A stretch of DNA of 64,000 nt from Pseudomonas spelaei. Lineage in GTDB: Bacteria > Pseudomonadota > Gammaproteobacteria > Pseudomonadales > Pseudomonadaceae. This document shows positions 46,130-55,727 of this stretch, one piece after another. How positions within the stretch are numbered: position 1 is the first letter of the stretch; every line of letters begins with the position of its first letter. Location of the stretch: positions 1 through 64,000 of the forward strand of contig NZ_WNNK01000011.1 in assembly GCF_009724245.1 (NCBI RefSeq), in the 5' to 3' direction. The position numbers were made by a program, and so were the translations under genes. The notes under the pieces were generated by a model. The model was not told where the DNA came from. It worked only from the letters and a program-made list of their open reading frames with translations, and did not search any database.

Positions 46130-46155
46130 AACGAGGCTGCAATAGCAGCCTCGTT
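46130..46155 (-). terminator. rho-independent terminator of the gnd-zwf-HAD operon
   Basis: An 11-base perfect stem (46130-46140 with 46145-46155) with a 4-base loop is followed on the minus strand by TTTTT. It ends 1 base from the HAD stop codon. Confidence 0.9.
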
Positions 46156-46156
46156 A

Positions 46157-46981
46157 TCATCGGGCTGAAAGAATAAACCGCTCGATCGCTTCTGCCGCGC
46201 CGTCCTCGACATTACTGCCGGTGACCACCGTGGCTTGCTGCTTGACCGCTTCTTCGGCCTGGCCCATGGCTATCGATAACCCGGCCACATGAAACATGGC
46301 GGGGTCATTGCCGCCATCACCGATGGCCGCTGTCTGCGCCAACGGGACACCCAGGTGAGCCGCCAGGGTTTTCAGAGCCTCGCCCTTGTTGGCTTTCATC
46401 GCCGTCACGTCCAGGAACACCGGCTGTGAACGGGAGACCTGGGCCAGCCCTTCGACCTTGGGCAACAGCTGCGCTTCCAACTCGATCAGCAGTTGAGTGT
46501 TGGTACTGGCGGCGACGATCTTGTTAACCCGGTCCAGATACGGCTCGAAACGCTCGACCACAATCGGCCCATAACCCAAACCGTGCTCCTCACGAACCGC
46601 CATCGGCCCGCCAGGTTCCCGGCGCAGCCAGTCACCGTCGGCAAACAGCCAGACTTCAACGTCAGGCTGTTCAGAGAACAAGGCCAGGGCAATCAGCGCG
46701 GCCTCGGCCGGCAGGTGATGGGAAACCAACACACTGCCGTCGGGATTGACCAGCGTACCGCCATTAAAGCCCGCTATCGGTACATCGACGCCCAACGCCT
46801 CAGCCTGCTGCAACATGGCCCTGGGCGGACGCCCGCTGGCCAGGCTGAAAAACACCCCGGCCTCGCGCAGTGCGCGGACCGTATCAATGGTGTATTGACT
46901 GAGGCTGTGATCCGGGTGCAGCAACGTGCCGTCCATGTCACTCAGGACAAACCGGATGGGATGACTCGGCGCGTCACTCAT
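46157..46981 (-). CDS. HAD-superfamily Cof-type phosphatase
   Basis: A 274-residue hydrolase. Motif I is FVLSDMDGTLL (Asp nucleophile near 15), followed by SLASGRPPRAM, KANKGEALKTL and the metal-site motif IGDGGNDPAMF. The C2B cap and these motifs place it with Cof/YbiV-like sugar-phosphate phosphatases. Its start overlaps the zwf stop (ATGA), so it is the last gene of a coupled operon. It may remove phosphate from a pentose-phosphate intermediate; substrate is not shown. Confidence 0.9.
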   Translation of the reverse strand: MSDAPSHPIRFVLSDMDGTLLHPDHSLSQYTIDTVRALREAGVFFSLASGRPPRAMLQQAEALGVDVPIAGFNGGTLVNPDGSVLVSHHLPAEAALIALALFSEQPDVEVWLFADGDWLRREPGGPMAVREEHGLGYGPIVVERFEPYLDRVNKIVAASTNTQLLIELEAQLLPKVEGLAQVSRSQPVFLDVTAMKANKGEALKTLAAHLGVPLAQTAAIGDGGNDPAMFHVAGLSIAMGQAEEAVKQQATVVTGSNVEDGAAEAIERFILSAR

Positions 46982-48501
46982 CCGAGGCTGTGCCAGGTGC
47001 GGCCATCACGGGCCAGCAACTCATCGGCCGCCGCCGGGCCATCCTCACCCGCTTTGTAAGCCTGGATACCGTCATCCAGCTTCCAGGCATCCAGGAATGG
47101 CTGCACCGCTCGCCAGCCGTTCTCGATGTTGTCCGCGCGCTGGAACAGGGTCTGGTCTCCGGTCATGCAGTCGTAGATCAGGGTCTCGTAACCCGTCGAC
47201 GGCTGCATCTCGAAGAAGTCCTTGTAGGCAAAGCCCAGCTCGATGTTGGCCATGTCCAGGGTCGGCCCGGGCTTTTTCGCCAGCAGGTCGAACCACATGC
47301 CTTCGTTGGGCTGGATCTGGATCTTCAAGTACGTGGCCTTCAGCTCATCAACCTCAGTGTCGCGGAACTGTGCATAAGGCGCCGGCTTGAAACAGATAAC
47401 GATCTCGGTATCGCGAATGCTCATGCGCTTGCCGGTGCGCAGGTAGAACGGCACACCCACCCAACGCCAATTGTCGATCATCACCTTGAGGGCGACGAAG
47501 GTCTCCGTGCTGCTATCAGGGGCGACGTTCGCCTCTTCGCGGTAACCGGGCAGTGGCTTGTCGCCGACCATGCCAGCGGTGTACTGGCCGCGAACTGAAT
47601 TCGCCCGAGCGTCTTCCAGGGACCAAGGGCGTATCGCACCAATCACCTTGGCCTTCTCCCCACGCACCGCATCGGCACCAAAGGCGGCCGGCGGTTCCAT
47701 GGCGACCATCGCCAGTAACTGGAACAGGTGATTGGGCACCATGTCCCGCAACGTGCCGGTATGTTCGAAGAAACTGCCACGGGTTTCCACGCCAACGGTT
47801 TCGGCGGCGGTGATTTGCACATGGTCGATGTAATGGTTGTTCCAGAACGCCTCGAACAGCACGTTGGAAAAACGGCTGATCAGGATGTTCTGGACCGTTT
47901 CCTTGCCCAGGTAATGGTCGATGCGATAGATCTGCTTTTCGCTCATGACCTTGAGCAGGCAGGCGTTCAACGCCTCGGCAGTGGCCAGGTCGGAGCCGAA
48001 CGGTTTTTCAATCACCACCCTGCGGAAAGCCTCGGGGGTTTCTTCCAGCAGCCCTGCACGCCCCAGGCGCTGCACCACTTCACTGAAGAAGCGTGGTGCA
48101 GTGGCCAGGTAGAACACCGCGTTGCCGGTGCCGCTGGCGGCGATTTTCGCCGCCAGGTCGCTGTAGGTGCTGTCGTCGAGGAAGTCGCCCTGGACGTAGC
48201 TGATACCCTTGGCCAACTGGGCCCACAACTCGGGGTCCAAGGCGTTTTCGGCATTGCCCTTGACCTTGCTGGCGGCCTCGGTGCGAATGAAGTCTTCGAG
48301 TTTTTTGGCGAAGTCGGCGTCGCTGATGGCGTTGTGATCAACGCCCACAATACGCAAACCATCACCCAGCAAGCCATCGCGGTTGAGGTTGTACAGCGCC
48401 GGCATCAGCAGGCGCTTGACCAGGTCACCATGGGCGCCAAACAGAAACAGTGTGGTCGGTGGAGCGGGTTCGGCCTTGGGTTTCTTGCCGTTGGCGGTCA
48501 T
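46978..48501 (-). CDS. zwf: glucose-6-phosphate 1-dehydrogenase
   Basis: A 507-residue enzyme oxidising glucose 6-phosphate to 6-phosphogluconolactone with NAD(P)+. The coenzyme loop [18 protein letters not shown] and the active-site signature RIDHYLGKE are clear. In Pseudomonas a gnd-linked zwf is usually a second isoenzyme, apart from the zwf-pgl-eda copy, so this is probably zwf-2 (zwfB). It overlaps gnd upstream and the HAD gene downstream by 4 bases each (ATGA), implying coupled translation. Confidence 0.95.
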   Translation of the reverse strand: MTANGKKPKAEPAPPTTLFLFGAHGDLVKRLLMPALYNLNRDGLLGDGLRIVGVDHNAISDADFAKKLEDFIRTEAASKVKGNAENALDPELWAQLAKGISYVQGDFLDDSTYSDLAAKIAASGTGNAVFYLATAPRFFSEVVQRLGRAGLLEETPEAFRRVVIEKPFGSDLATAEALNACLLKVMSEKQIYRIDHYLGKETVQNILISRFSNVLFEAFWNNHYIDHVQITAAETVGVETRGSFFEHTGTLRDMVPNHLFQLLAMVAMEPPAAFGADAVRGEKAKVIGAIRPWSLEDARANSVRGQYTAGMVGDKPLPGYREEANVAPDSSTETFVALKVMIDNWRWVGVPFYLRTGKRMSIRDTEIVICFKPAPYAQFRDTEVDELKATYLKIQIQPNEGMWFDLLAKKPGPTLDMANIELGFAYKDFFEMQPSTGYETLIYDCMTGDQTLFQRADNIENGWRAVQPFLDAWKLDDGIQAYKAGEDGPAAADELLARDGRTWHSLG

Positions 48502-49478
48502 TTTTTGGAAGTCTCCACATGGCCGCCAAAGCCGAAACGCATGGCGGACAGCATCTTGTCACCGTAGGTGCTCTGCTGACGGGAACGGAAGCGCGCGAAC
48601 AGCGAGTTGGACAGTACCGGGACCGGCACCGATTGCTCCATCGCCGCTTCGATGGTCCAGCGCCCTTCGCCACTGTCGGCAACGGAGCCGGAATAACCGT
48701 CAAGCTTGGGATCGACAGCCAACGCATCGGCGGTCAGGTCCAGCAACCAGGAGGAAACTACGCTGCCGCGACGCCAGACTTCGGCGATGTCTGCCACGTT
48801 GAGGTCAAAACGCTGGTCTACCGGCAGGTTTTCCGAGGACTTGGTCTTGAGGATGTCAAAGCCTTCGGCGAAGGCCTGCATCATCCCGTACTCGATACCA
48901 TTGTGGATCATCTTGACGAAGTGCCCGGAACCGGCAGGGCCGGCGTGGATATAGCCACGCTCGGCACGGTCGTCGGTGGAAGTCCGGTCCTTGGTGCGCG
49001 GGATGTTGCCCAGGCCCGGCGCCAGGCTTTCGAAGATCGGGTCCAGTCGTTTGACCGTCTCGGCATCACCGCCGATCATCATGCAGTAACCGCGTTCCAG
49101 GCCCCAGACGCCGCCGGAGGTACCGACGTCGATGTAATGCAGACCCTTTTCCGACAGGGTTTTGGCCCGACGGATGTCATCCTTATAGAAAGTGTTGCCA
49201 CCATCGATGATCACATCACCGTCTTCAAGCAGTTGGCTCAGGGTTTCAATGGTGTCTTCAGTCGGTGCGCCTGCCGGCAGCATGACCCAGACAGCCCGTG
49301 GCTTTTGCAGCCCGGCGACCAGCGCAGGCAAATCGGCAACGCCAGTGGCGCCCTCTTCGCTCAGGCCTTTGACGAACGCCTCATTGCGGTCGTAGACCAC
49401 GGTGGTATGCCCATTGAGCATCAGGCGCCGCGCAATATTGCCGCCCATGCGGCCTAGTCCGATAATCCCCAGTTGCAT
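48498..49478 (-). CDS. gnd: 6-phosphogluconate dehydrogenase, short (NAD-type) form
   Basis: A 326-residue enzyme converting 6-phosphogluconate to ribulose 5-phosphate and CO2. It shows the Rossmann loop [15 protein letters not shown], the catalytic segment [16 protein letters not shown] and the substrate motif [19 protein letters not shown]. The length (about 330 rather than 470) marks the short, often NAD-preferring class (YqeC/GntZ-like). It is the first gene of the operon with AGGAG before the ATG. Its substrate is also the product of KguD and Zwf. Confidence 0.95.
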   Translation of the reverse strand: MQLGIIGLGRMGGNIARRLMLNGHTTVVYDRNEAFVKGLSEEGATGVADLPALVAGLQKPRAVWVMLPAGAPTEDTIETLSQLLEDGDVIIDGGNTFYKDDIRRAKTLSEKGLHYIDVGTSGGVWGLERGYCMMIGGDAETVKRLDPIFESLAPGLGNIPRTKDRTSTDDRAERGYIHAGPAGSGHFVKMIHNGIEYGMMQAFAEGFDILKTKSSENLPVDQRFDLNVADIAEVWRRGSVVSSWLLDLTADALAVDPKLDGYSGSVADSGEGRWTIEAAMEQSVPVPVLSNSLFARFRSRQQSTYGDKMLSAMRFGFGGHVETSKK

Positions 49479-49755
49479 GTGCTGATGCTCCTACTACTCA
49501 TAAATACAAAAAAATGTGTGACATAGTTTATAGCGCAATGAGGCTAATGAGGGTTAGTCCAGAGCGGATTGGCATAGTTTCATGACAAATAGTGGCCATT
49601 CTTTCGCCTCTACTGCGGCAAAAGTCACAGCGACCATGAAAAATAAAAAAGTTCCATTGAGTAAAAAAAGAAATCAGAATTGGCGCCGACTGTTGCTCGA
49701 CGCTTCCCGTAAGTGTCCGAGCACCGCGATGCACTGGCCATTTGCGAGGTAAGCA

Positions 49756-49932
49756 ATGAGCGCAACACAGATGACACGCCCGCCCCAAACCCTCTACGTC
49801 ACTATTCGTCGCGATGAACTGCGCCAACTGAAAGATGAGCGCGATCAACTGCAACAAGAAGTCCTGCGCCTGCGCGCCTCTGTAGCCGCCGCTGAGGCAC
49901 GAGGCTGCGAAAGGGTACACAGCGCGCCCTAA
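49756..49932 (+). CDS. 58-residue coiled-coil protein
   Basis: A short frame too small for routine gene callers: starts ATG with AGGT upstream and encodes QTLYVTIRRDELRQLKDERD followed by a Q/L/R-rich helix with leucine heptads. Small proteins with the same 'LYVTIRRDELRQLK' opening occur in other pseudomonads (DUF6026-like, from memory). No signal or membrane segment. It lies in the 277-base gap upstream of gnd, on the opposite strand. Confidence 0.65.
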   Translation: MSATQMTRPPQTLYVTIRRDELRQLKDERDQLQQEVLRLRASVAAAEARGCERVHSAP

Positions 49933-50103
49933 ACGCCCCTGCAGATCGTAGCCAGCGCAATTGTGTCAGATTTAACTCACAAAGTTTTCACACGCTTTTC
50001 TCGATAATCCCGCGCTAAAGGGGCGCCGCCATGCGCGGAAGCCCTCCTGCCATGCACCTATTCGTGTGCGGCAATGGTGAAAAATGAACGGGTGGAGCGC
50101 TGG

Positions 50104-51846
50104 ATGGCGATGTTTAAACGCAGCACTACGTCTGCGAAAGGGTTCGATTGGTCCGGTCTTGGCTGGATGTTCCTGTTTTTCTGGTACTTCTCGGGTATTA
50201 CCCAACTACTGATCCAACTGACCGGCACTTCCGGCTTCAGCGGTTTCCGCCAGGCGTTCTTCATGAGTGCGCTGTGGCTGGCACCCATGTTGTTGTTCCC
50301 ACGGCGTGCGCGGCTGATTGCAGCACTGATCGGCGTAGTGCTGTGGGCCTGCTCCATGGCCAGCCTGGGTTACTTCTTCATTTACCAGCAGGAATTCTCC
50401 CAGAGCGTCATCTTCATCATGTTCGAGTCGAACATCTCTGAAGCGGGCGAATACGCGACCCAATACTTCGCCTGGTGGATCGTCCTGGCCTTCCTCGCCC
50501 ACACCGCGATGGCGATTTTCCTGTGGACCCGGGTGCACCCGGTCTACCTGCCACGGGGTCAGGCCATGCTGGCCGCCGCAGCCATCGTGATTGCCATCAT
50601 TGGCTACCCGCTGGTCAAGCAGATCGCCAGGACCGACTCCATGGAACTGGCCATCGACCGTTTCGAAACCCGGATCGAGCCGGCAGTGCCATGGCAGATG
50701 ATCGTTGCCTACCGCCGCTACACCGAGCAACTGGACAACATGCAAGGCATGCTGGACAGCGTCAGCAAGATTCCACCGCTGACCAACCTCAAAGACAGCA
50801 TGGCCGGCCAACCGTCGACCCTGGTACTGGTCATCGGCGAGTCCACCAACCGCCAGCGTATGAGCCTGTACGGTTACCCGCGCAACACCACGCCGGAGCT
50901 GGACAAGTTGCGCGACCAACTGGCGGTGTTCGATAACGTCATCACCCCGCGCCCCTACACCATCGAGGCACTGCAACAGGTACTGACCTTCGCCGACGAA
51001 GAGAGCCCGGACCTGTACCTCAAGACACCGTCCCTGGTCAGTGTGATGAAGCAGGCCGGCTACAAGACTTTCTGGATCACCAACCAGCAGACCATGACCA
51101 AGCGCAACACCATGCTCACGACCTTCTCCGAACAGGCCGACGAGCAGGTGTACCTGAACAACAACCGCAACCAGAACGCCCGCCAGTACGACGGCGACGT
51201 GCTGGAGCCGTTTGCCAAGGCCATGGCCGACACTGCCGAGCGCAAGTTCATCGTCGTGCACCTGCTGGGCACTCACATGAGCTACCAGTATCGCTATCCG
51301 CCGACCTTCGACAAATTCACCGATCGCCAGGGCGTGCCGGCCGGTGTCAGCGACGATCAGTTGCCGACCTACAACAGCTACGACAATGCGGTGCTGTACA
51401 ACGACTTCGTGGTCGCAAGCCTGATCAAGGACTACGCCAAGACCGACCCCAACGGCTTCTTGCTGTACCTCTCCGACCACGGTGAAGACGTCTACGACTC
51501 TGCGGGCCACAACACTCTGGGCCGCAACGAAGGCAAGCCAACGGCGCCGATGTACACCATTCCGTTCATGGCCTGGGCTTCGCCGAAGTGGCGCGAAAGC
51601 CATGACTGGAATTTTGCCGGTGACTTGCAGCGCCCCTACAAGAGCTCGCAGCTGATTCATACCTGGGCCGACATGGCAGGCATCACGTTTGATGAGCTGG
51701 ACCACAGCAAGAGCCTGATCAGCGACAGCTTCAAGGCCCGGCCGCTGATGATTGGTGATCCTTACGCCCGCCAGCAAAAGCCCTTGATTGATTTCAGCCT
51801 GTTGGCACCGAAGAAACCTGACCCGGCCAACGTCGTCGTCAAGTAG
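50104..51846 (+). CDS. cptA: phosphoethanolamine transferase, CptA/EptA family
   Basis: A 580-residue inner-membrane enzyme that transfers phosphoethanolamine to LPS core or lipid A. Five N-terminal membrane helices precede a periplasmic sulfatase-like domain. Zinc-site residues expected in this family are visible: Glu246 in VIGESTNRQRMSLYGYPRNT, Thr286 in PRPYTIEAL and Asp458-His459 in LYLSDHGED. The short cysteine-poor domain favours CptA over EptA. The ATG at 50104 has GGAG 6 bases upstream and is preferred over 50074 or 50110. Nearby metal-response genes suggest envelope defence, but no regulatory site was seen. Confidence 0.87.
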   Translation: MAMFKRSTTSAKGFDWSGLGWMFLFFWYFSGITQLLIQLTGTSGFSGFRQAFFMSALWLAPMLLFPRRARLIAALIGVVLWACSMASLGYFFIYQQEFSQSVIFIMFESNISEAGEYATQYFAWWIVLAFLAHTAMAIFLWTRVHPVYLPRGQAMLAAAAIVIAIIGYPLVKQIARTDSMELAIDRFETRIEPAVPWQMIVAYRRYTEQLDNMQGMLDSVSKIPPLTNLKDSMAGQPSTLVLVIGESTNRQRMSLYGYPRNTTPELDKLRDQLAVFDNVITPRPYTIEALQQVLTFADEESPDLYLKTPSLVSVMKQAGYKTFWITNQQTMTKRNTMLTTFSEQADEQVYLNNNRNQNARQYDGDVLEPFAKAMADTAERKFIVVHLLGTHMSYQYRYPPTFDKFTDRQGVPAGVSDDQLPTYNSYDNAVLYNDFVVASLIKDYAKTDPNGFLLYLSDHGEDVYDSAGHNTLGRNEGKPTAPMYTIPFMAWASPKWRESHDWNFAGDLQRPYKSSQLIHTWADMAGITFDELDHSKSLISDSFKARPLMIGDPYARQQKPLIDFSLLAPKKPDPANVVVK

Positions 51847-51906
51847 CCCACACTCACGGGTTTCACCTGCGCAATGCGGTGAAACCCGATGTCTTTTACA
51901 CGCGAA

Positions 51907-51925
51907 GATAATAATAATTCTCGTT
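51907..51925. promoter_or_regulatory. Fur box upstream of the siderophore receptor
   Basis: GATAATAATAATTCTCGTT matches the Fur consensus (GATAATGATAATCATTATC) at 13 of 19 positions, with the left half nearly exact. It lies 77 bases before the receptor start. Confidence 0.75.
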
Positions 51926-52001
51926 TAAAGCTAAAGATCCCCGCCTCCCTTCGTCTTTGAGCCAATGGCATTTTTTCAAAGACGACAAGGAGTTCGCTGC
52001 G

Positions 52002-54245
52002 ATGTTCGCGCCCATCACTCGTTCCATGACCCTGACCGTAGGCCTGCTGAGCCTGGCCATGAGCCCGGACTTGCTGGCTGAAACCGAGGTTCGGCAAGAA
52101 GCCGAAGAACCTGCAACAACCCTGGAACTGGCCAGTACCAACATCACCGCCGACAGCCTCGGCTCCAACACCGAAGACACCGGTTCCTACACCACCGGCG
52201 CCATGAGCACCGCGACGCGGCTCAACCTGTCGATCAAGGAAACCCCGCAGTCCGTCTCGGTGATCACCCGCCAGCAAATGGACGACTTCAAGCTGGGCAC
52301 GTTGACCGAGGTGATGAACCAGACCACGGGCGTGGTGGTACAGCGCACGGACTCCGAACGCTTCAACTTCTATTCTCGCGGCTACAGCATCCAGAACTTC
52401 CAGATCGACGGGATGCTCAACACGTTCTCCGGTTTGAAGTCGGACTCCGACACGATCATCTATGACCGTATCGAAGTGGTACGTGGCGCAACAGGCCTGA
52501 CCACGGGCGCTGGCGACCCGTCGGGCACCATCAATATGGTGCGCAAACGCCCTACCCATGAATGGACGAGCAAGGTCGGCGTCAGCGCTGGCAGCTATGA
52601 CAATTACTACAGTTACCTCGACGTCGGAGGCCCATTGGGCTTCGATGGACGTTTGCGCGGGCGCACGGTGCTGGCCTACCGCGACAGCCAATCGTTCCGC
52701 GATCGCTATGCCGTTGAACGCAAGGTCGGCTACGGCATTCTCGAAGCGGACCTGACTGACGACACAGTACTGGCGGTGGGTTACGACTATCAGGACAAAC
52801 AGGCCGAGGGCGCGACCTGGGGCAGCCTGCCCTATTGGAACTCTTCGGGGGGCAAGGCCAATCTGCCACGCCACAACAACATCACCCAATCCTGGAGCAA
52901 TTGGCCGCTGACCGACCGTACAACCTTCGCTACGCTGGACCAGAGACTGGCCAACGATTGGCATCTCAAGGCCGCCTACACCCATCGGGAGAGTGAAACC
53001 GACGGCAAGGTTTACTACGGTGGCCGCGGCTACCCGAATGCCGATCGCAGCGGGATCATTGCCTATCGCAGCCATTGGGCCGGCGAAGACAAGATGGATG
53101 CAGTGGACTTCAATATCGCAGGCCCCTATTCACTATTGGGTCGCGAGCATGAAGCCATGATCGGTTATGGCCAGGCCCGTCATCGCGACAACGAGCCCTA
53201 CATCATTGACGGCGGCGTACCGGGTGACTACGACAAGATTGCCGACTGGAAGCACCCGATCAAGGTTCCCGAGTTTGCGGATGAAACCACCGACCTGGAT
53301 GCCAATAACAGCAGCACCTATCAAAAAGCCGGCTACGTGGCGACACGCCTGAGCCTGAGCGACGACTGGCATGCGGTGCTGGGTAGCCGTTACGGCAGTT
53401 GGAAGACCAGCAGCTCGACTTACAAATACGATGGCAATCGCCGAATGATCTCCAGCCAAACCAGCCGCCAGACCCATAACGACGTCTGGACGCCCTACGC
53501 CGGGCTGCTTTACGACATCAATCAGGACTTCACGGCGTACGTCAGCTACACCGACATCTTCAAACCGCAGACGCAAAAGGACGTAGGCGACAAGTACCTT
53601 GAGCCGATTGTCGGCAAGAACTACGAACTGGGCCTTAAGGGTAGCCTGTTCAATGACCGTCTCAACCTGTCCAGCGCAGTCTTCTGGACAAGCCAGGACA
53701 ACGTGGCAGAAGTCGACGACTCCGTACCACCTGGCCCCAAGGGCGAGGCTTACTACAAGTCCGGCGGCAAGGGCAACAAGGTGCAAGGGTTTGAGTTGGA
53801 GGCCGCAGGCGAAGTGTTGCCCGACTGGAACCTGACGGCAGGCTACACCTACACCCATTCGGTCAATGGGGAAAAGCAGCGCAACAACACCCAGCAGCCG
53901 CTGAACTTGCTCCGAGCGTCCACCACCTATCGCCTGCCGGGCGCCTGGAAAGCCCTGACGGTCGGTGCAGGACTGAGTTGGCAGAGCGACATCTATGGCT
54001 TTGGTAACCGTCCGGTCGGACGTGACGCCACTGGGAAAATCATCACCCAGAGGACCGAGATCCACCAAGAAGCCTACGGCCTGGTCAACCTCATGTCCCG
54101 CTACGAGTTCGACAAAAATCTTTCTGCGTCGCTGAACGTCAACAACCTGTTCGACAAAAAATACTACAACAACGTCGGCTTCTATAACGGCGTCTACTGG
54201 GGCGACCCGCGCACCGTGGCCCTGAGCCTGGACTGGAAGCTCTAA
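52002..54245 (+). CDS. TonB-dependent ferric siderophore receptor, FhuE-like
   Basis: A 747-residue outer-membrane receptor. A signal peptide (to about 26, ending LLA) and a TonB-box-like stretch lead straight into the plug (SIKETPQSVSVITRQQM), so there is no ~80-residue signalling domain of the FecA/FpvA type. The barrel ends with LNVNNLFDKKYYNNVGFYNG and the terminal aromatic pattern SLDWKL, which resembles FhuE (coprogen/rhodotorulate receptor). It takes up a ferric siderophore, probably a xenosiderophore. Start at 52002 has AAGGAG upstream and fits the signal peptide. Controlled by the Fur box at 51907. A strong hairpin follows the stop. Confidence 0.9.
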   Translation: MFAPITRSMTLTVGLLSLAMSPDLLAETEVRQEAEEPATTLELASTNITADSLGSNTEDTGSYTTGAMSTATRLNLSIKETPQSVSVITRQQMDDFKLGTLTEVMNQTTGVVVQRTDSERFNFYSRGYSIQNFQIDGMLNTFSGLKSDSDTIIYDRIEVVRGATGLTTGAGDPSGTINMVRKRPTHEWTSKVGVSAGSYDNYYSYLDVGGPLGFDGRLRGRTVLAYRDSQSFRDRYAVERKVGYGILEADLTDDTVLAVGYDYQDKQAEGATWGSLPYWNSSGGKANLPRHNNITQSWSNWPLTDRTTFATLDQRLANDWHLKAAYTHRESETDGKVYYGGRGYPNADRSGIIAYRSHWAGEDKMDAVDFNIAGPYSLLGREHEAMIGYGQARHRDNEPYIIDGGVPGDYDKIADWKHPIKVPEFADETTDLDANNSSTYQKAGYVATRLSLSDDWHAVLGSRYGSWKTSSSTYKYDGNRRMISSQTSRQTHNDVWTPYAGLLYDINQDFTAYVSYTDIFKPQTQKDVGDKYLEPIVGKNYELGLKGSLFNDRLNLSSAVFWTSQDNVAEVDDSVPPGPKGEAYYKSGGKGNKVQGFELEAAGEVLPDWNLTAGYTYTHSVNGEKQRNNTQQPLNLLRASTTYRLPGAWKALTVGAGLSWQSDIYGFGNRPVGRDATGKIITQRTEIHQEAYGLVNLMSRYEFDKNLSASLNVNNLFDKKYYNNVGFYNGVYWGDPRTVALSLDWKL

Positions 54246-54264
54246 ATCACCTTGTCGATCACCG

Positions 54265-54298
54265 GGCCCGAAGTTAACGAAATCGTTAACTTCGGGCC
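54265..54298. terminator. hairpin terminator after the receptor gene
   Basis: A 15-base perfect stem (54265-54279 with 54284-54298) with a 4-base loop starts 20 bases after the receptor stop. No T run follows, so it is GC/AT mixed and may be partly rho-assisted. Confidence 0.75.
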
Positions 54299-54401
54299 AC
54301 CGTCACGTTAACTCCCACTTAATACAATTGACCCACACTTCGCCCATGACGCTGATCACGGACGAGGCAGACACCAATCACACTTAATGGGAACACACAC
54401 G

Positions 54402-54623
54402 ATGAAACTCTCGACTTTGATGCTTGCTGGCCTGATGACCTTAACTTCCGCTGCCGCTTTTGCAGAAGGTGGTTCTGAACGTTCGAAGGAGTTCTACAAT
54501 AACTTCACGTTCATGCAGGAAAAAAATCACGGCACTACCGAACAGACTGCCTCCGCACAGGCCAAGAAAGTCAATTCGGACGTCGTCGAGAAAAATGACA
54601 CCATGCAACAACCCAACAGCTGA
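54402..54623 (+). CDS. small periplasmic PtrA-like protein
   Basis: A 73-residue protein with a Sec signal (MKLSTLMLAGLMTLTSAAA, cleaved after AFA at 21). The mature part starts EGGSERSKEFYNNF and resembles the N-terminal domain of PtrA, a copper-induced Pseudomonas protein that lowers type III secretion. It is encoded just before a heavy-metal two-component pair, which fits a metal-induced role. The ATG at 54402 was chosen over 54387 because the signal peptide begins there. A classic terminator follows. Confidence 0.8.
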   Translation: MKLSTLMLAGLMTLTSAAAFAEGGSERSKEFYNNFTFMQEKNHGTTEQTASAQAKKVNSDVVEKNDTMQQPNS

Positions 54624-54673
54624 TTTCCCGCAACACCCTGCGCTATTGCGCTCCGATAGCGAAGGTTAACTTG

Positions 54674-54698
54674 GCGCCCATCAATGGGCGCTTTTTTT
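54674..54698 (+). terminator. rho-independent terminator of the PtrA-like gene
   Basis: Stem GCGCCCA/TGGGCGC (54674-54680, 54685-54691) with a TCAA loop is followed by seven Ts. Confidence 0.92.
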
Positions 54699-55052
54699 AT
54701 GCCTGCTTTTTTCAATAAGCTTTCGGCAACATTACAAATAAGCCATTCATCACCTTAAATAGCTGTTCGGTATTAATATCCCGTTAATGATCAGGGCACC
54801 TTGGGGATTAGCGAAGAAACATTCAGAATGAATTATCGCGGCCTTTCATCCCCTTTTCCTTGTAGGACCAAATGCCGTGTGAAATCACGCCACGCACCTT
54901 AGCGACCGATCGTCGCACCCCCACAAAAACCCCGCATTAGAGGCCTTTATCGCTTGACCCTATAGCTACTTCAAGGTCTAGAATTTTCCTACTTTCGGGA
55001 CTACATACTTCGTAAATTTTATTATTTCTTCATGTTTTAGAGGTGAACTTTC
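54699..55052. other. 354-base leader region of the metal two-component operon
   Basis: AT-rich and without a gene. It holds a half cop-box-like ACATTACAAAT at 54729-54739 (weak) and the MerR-type promoter at 54954-54984. The leader from that promoter to the response-regulator start is about 60 bases. Confidence 0.6.
54954..54984 (+). promoter_or_regulatory. MerR-type promoter with 19-base spacer
   Basis: TTGACC (-35, 54954-54959) and TAGAAT (-10, 54979-54984) are separated by exactly 19 bases, not 17. The spacer carries the dyad ACCCTATAGC-T-ACTTCAAGGT, which resembles CadR/ZntR/PbrR-family operators. Overlong spacers are corrected by metal-bound MerR proteins. No MerR gene is in the window. 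Confidence 0.75.
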
Positions 55053-55727
55053 ATGCGTATTCTTGTCGTCGAGGACGAGCCAAAAACAGCCGACTATTTA
55101 CATCAGGGCCTGACTGAAAGTGGCTATGTCGTCGACTGTGCCGCCAACGGCGTAGATGCACTGCATCTGACGGATCAACAACCCTATGAACTGGTACTTC
55201 TTGACGTCAATCTTCCGACAAAAGATGGCTGGCAAGTCCTTGAAGAACTACGCCAGAACACCACGACCCGTGTGATGATGCTAACCGCTCGTGGTCGACT
55301 GGCAGATAAAATCAAGGGCCTGGATATGGGCGCCGATGACTATTTGGTCAAGCCCTTTGAGTTCCCCGAACTGCTGGCACGCGTCCGTACCCTGTTGCGC
55401 CGTAGTGAGCATATTCCCTTGCCGGAGGTATTCCGAGTGGCTGATCTTGAACTTGATCCGCGCCGGCACCGAGCTTATCGCGGTACACGACGCATTGATT
55501 TAACCACCAAGGAGTTTGCACTTCTGCAAGTACTGATGCGCCAGAGTGGCGAAGTAATGACCCGCACCCAGATTATTTCACTCGTATGGGACATGAACTT
55601 TGATTGCGACACCAATGTGGTTGAAGTTTCAATCAGCCGCTTGCGGGCCAAGATTGACGACCTGAGCGACGTCAAGCTGATCCACACCATCCGCGGCGTC
55701 GGTTATGTGCTGGAGGTCCGTCAGTGA
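55053..55727 (+). CDS. heavy-metal response regulator, CzcR/CopR-like
   Basis: A 224-residue OmpR-family regulator with phospho-acceptor Asp51, Lys in ADDYLVKPFEF and a C-terminal winged helix ending THIRGVGYVLE. The N-terminal phrase KTADYLHQGLTESGYVVD is typical of the heavy-metal (CzcR/CopR/IrlR) group. It likely controls metal efflux or copper-response genes, including perhaps the PtrA-like gene. Its stop overlaps the GTG start of the kinase by 4 bases. Confidence 0.92.
   Translation: MRILVVEDEPKTADYLHQGLTESGYVVDCAANGVDALHLTDQQPYELVLLDVNLPTKDGWQVLEELRQNTTTRVMMLTARGRLADKIKGLDMGADDYLVKPFEFPELLARVRTLLRRSEHIPLPEVFRVADLELDPRRHRAYRGTRRIDLTTKEFALLQVLMRQSGEVMTRTQIISLVWDMNFDCDTNVVEVSISRLRAKIDDLSDVKLIHTIRGVGYVLEVRQ

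Noticed and set aside
49479..49755. HexR site before the gnd-zwf operon
   Set aside because: No TTGT-N7-ACAA element was found; HexR usually controls the other zwf copy.
50206..51777. 523-residue minus-strand frame opposite the phosphoethanolamine transferase
   Set aside because: Complement of a gene with clear zinc-site motifs; no domain in the opposite frame.
52002..54245. Pairing of the TonB receptor with the FecR-like gene at 42.5 kb
   Set aside because: The receptor goes from signal peptide to plug with no ~80-residue signalling domain, so it cannot engage FecR in the usual way.
54729..54739. Half of a cop box (ACATTACAAAT) upstream of the metal two-component genes
   Set aside because: Only one half-site is present and it lies 300 bases from the regulator; the MerR-type promoter is the better explanation.
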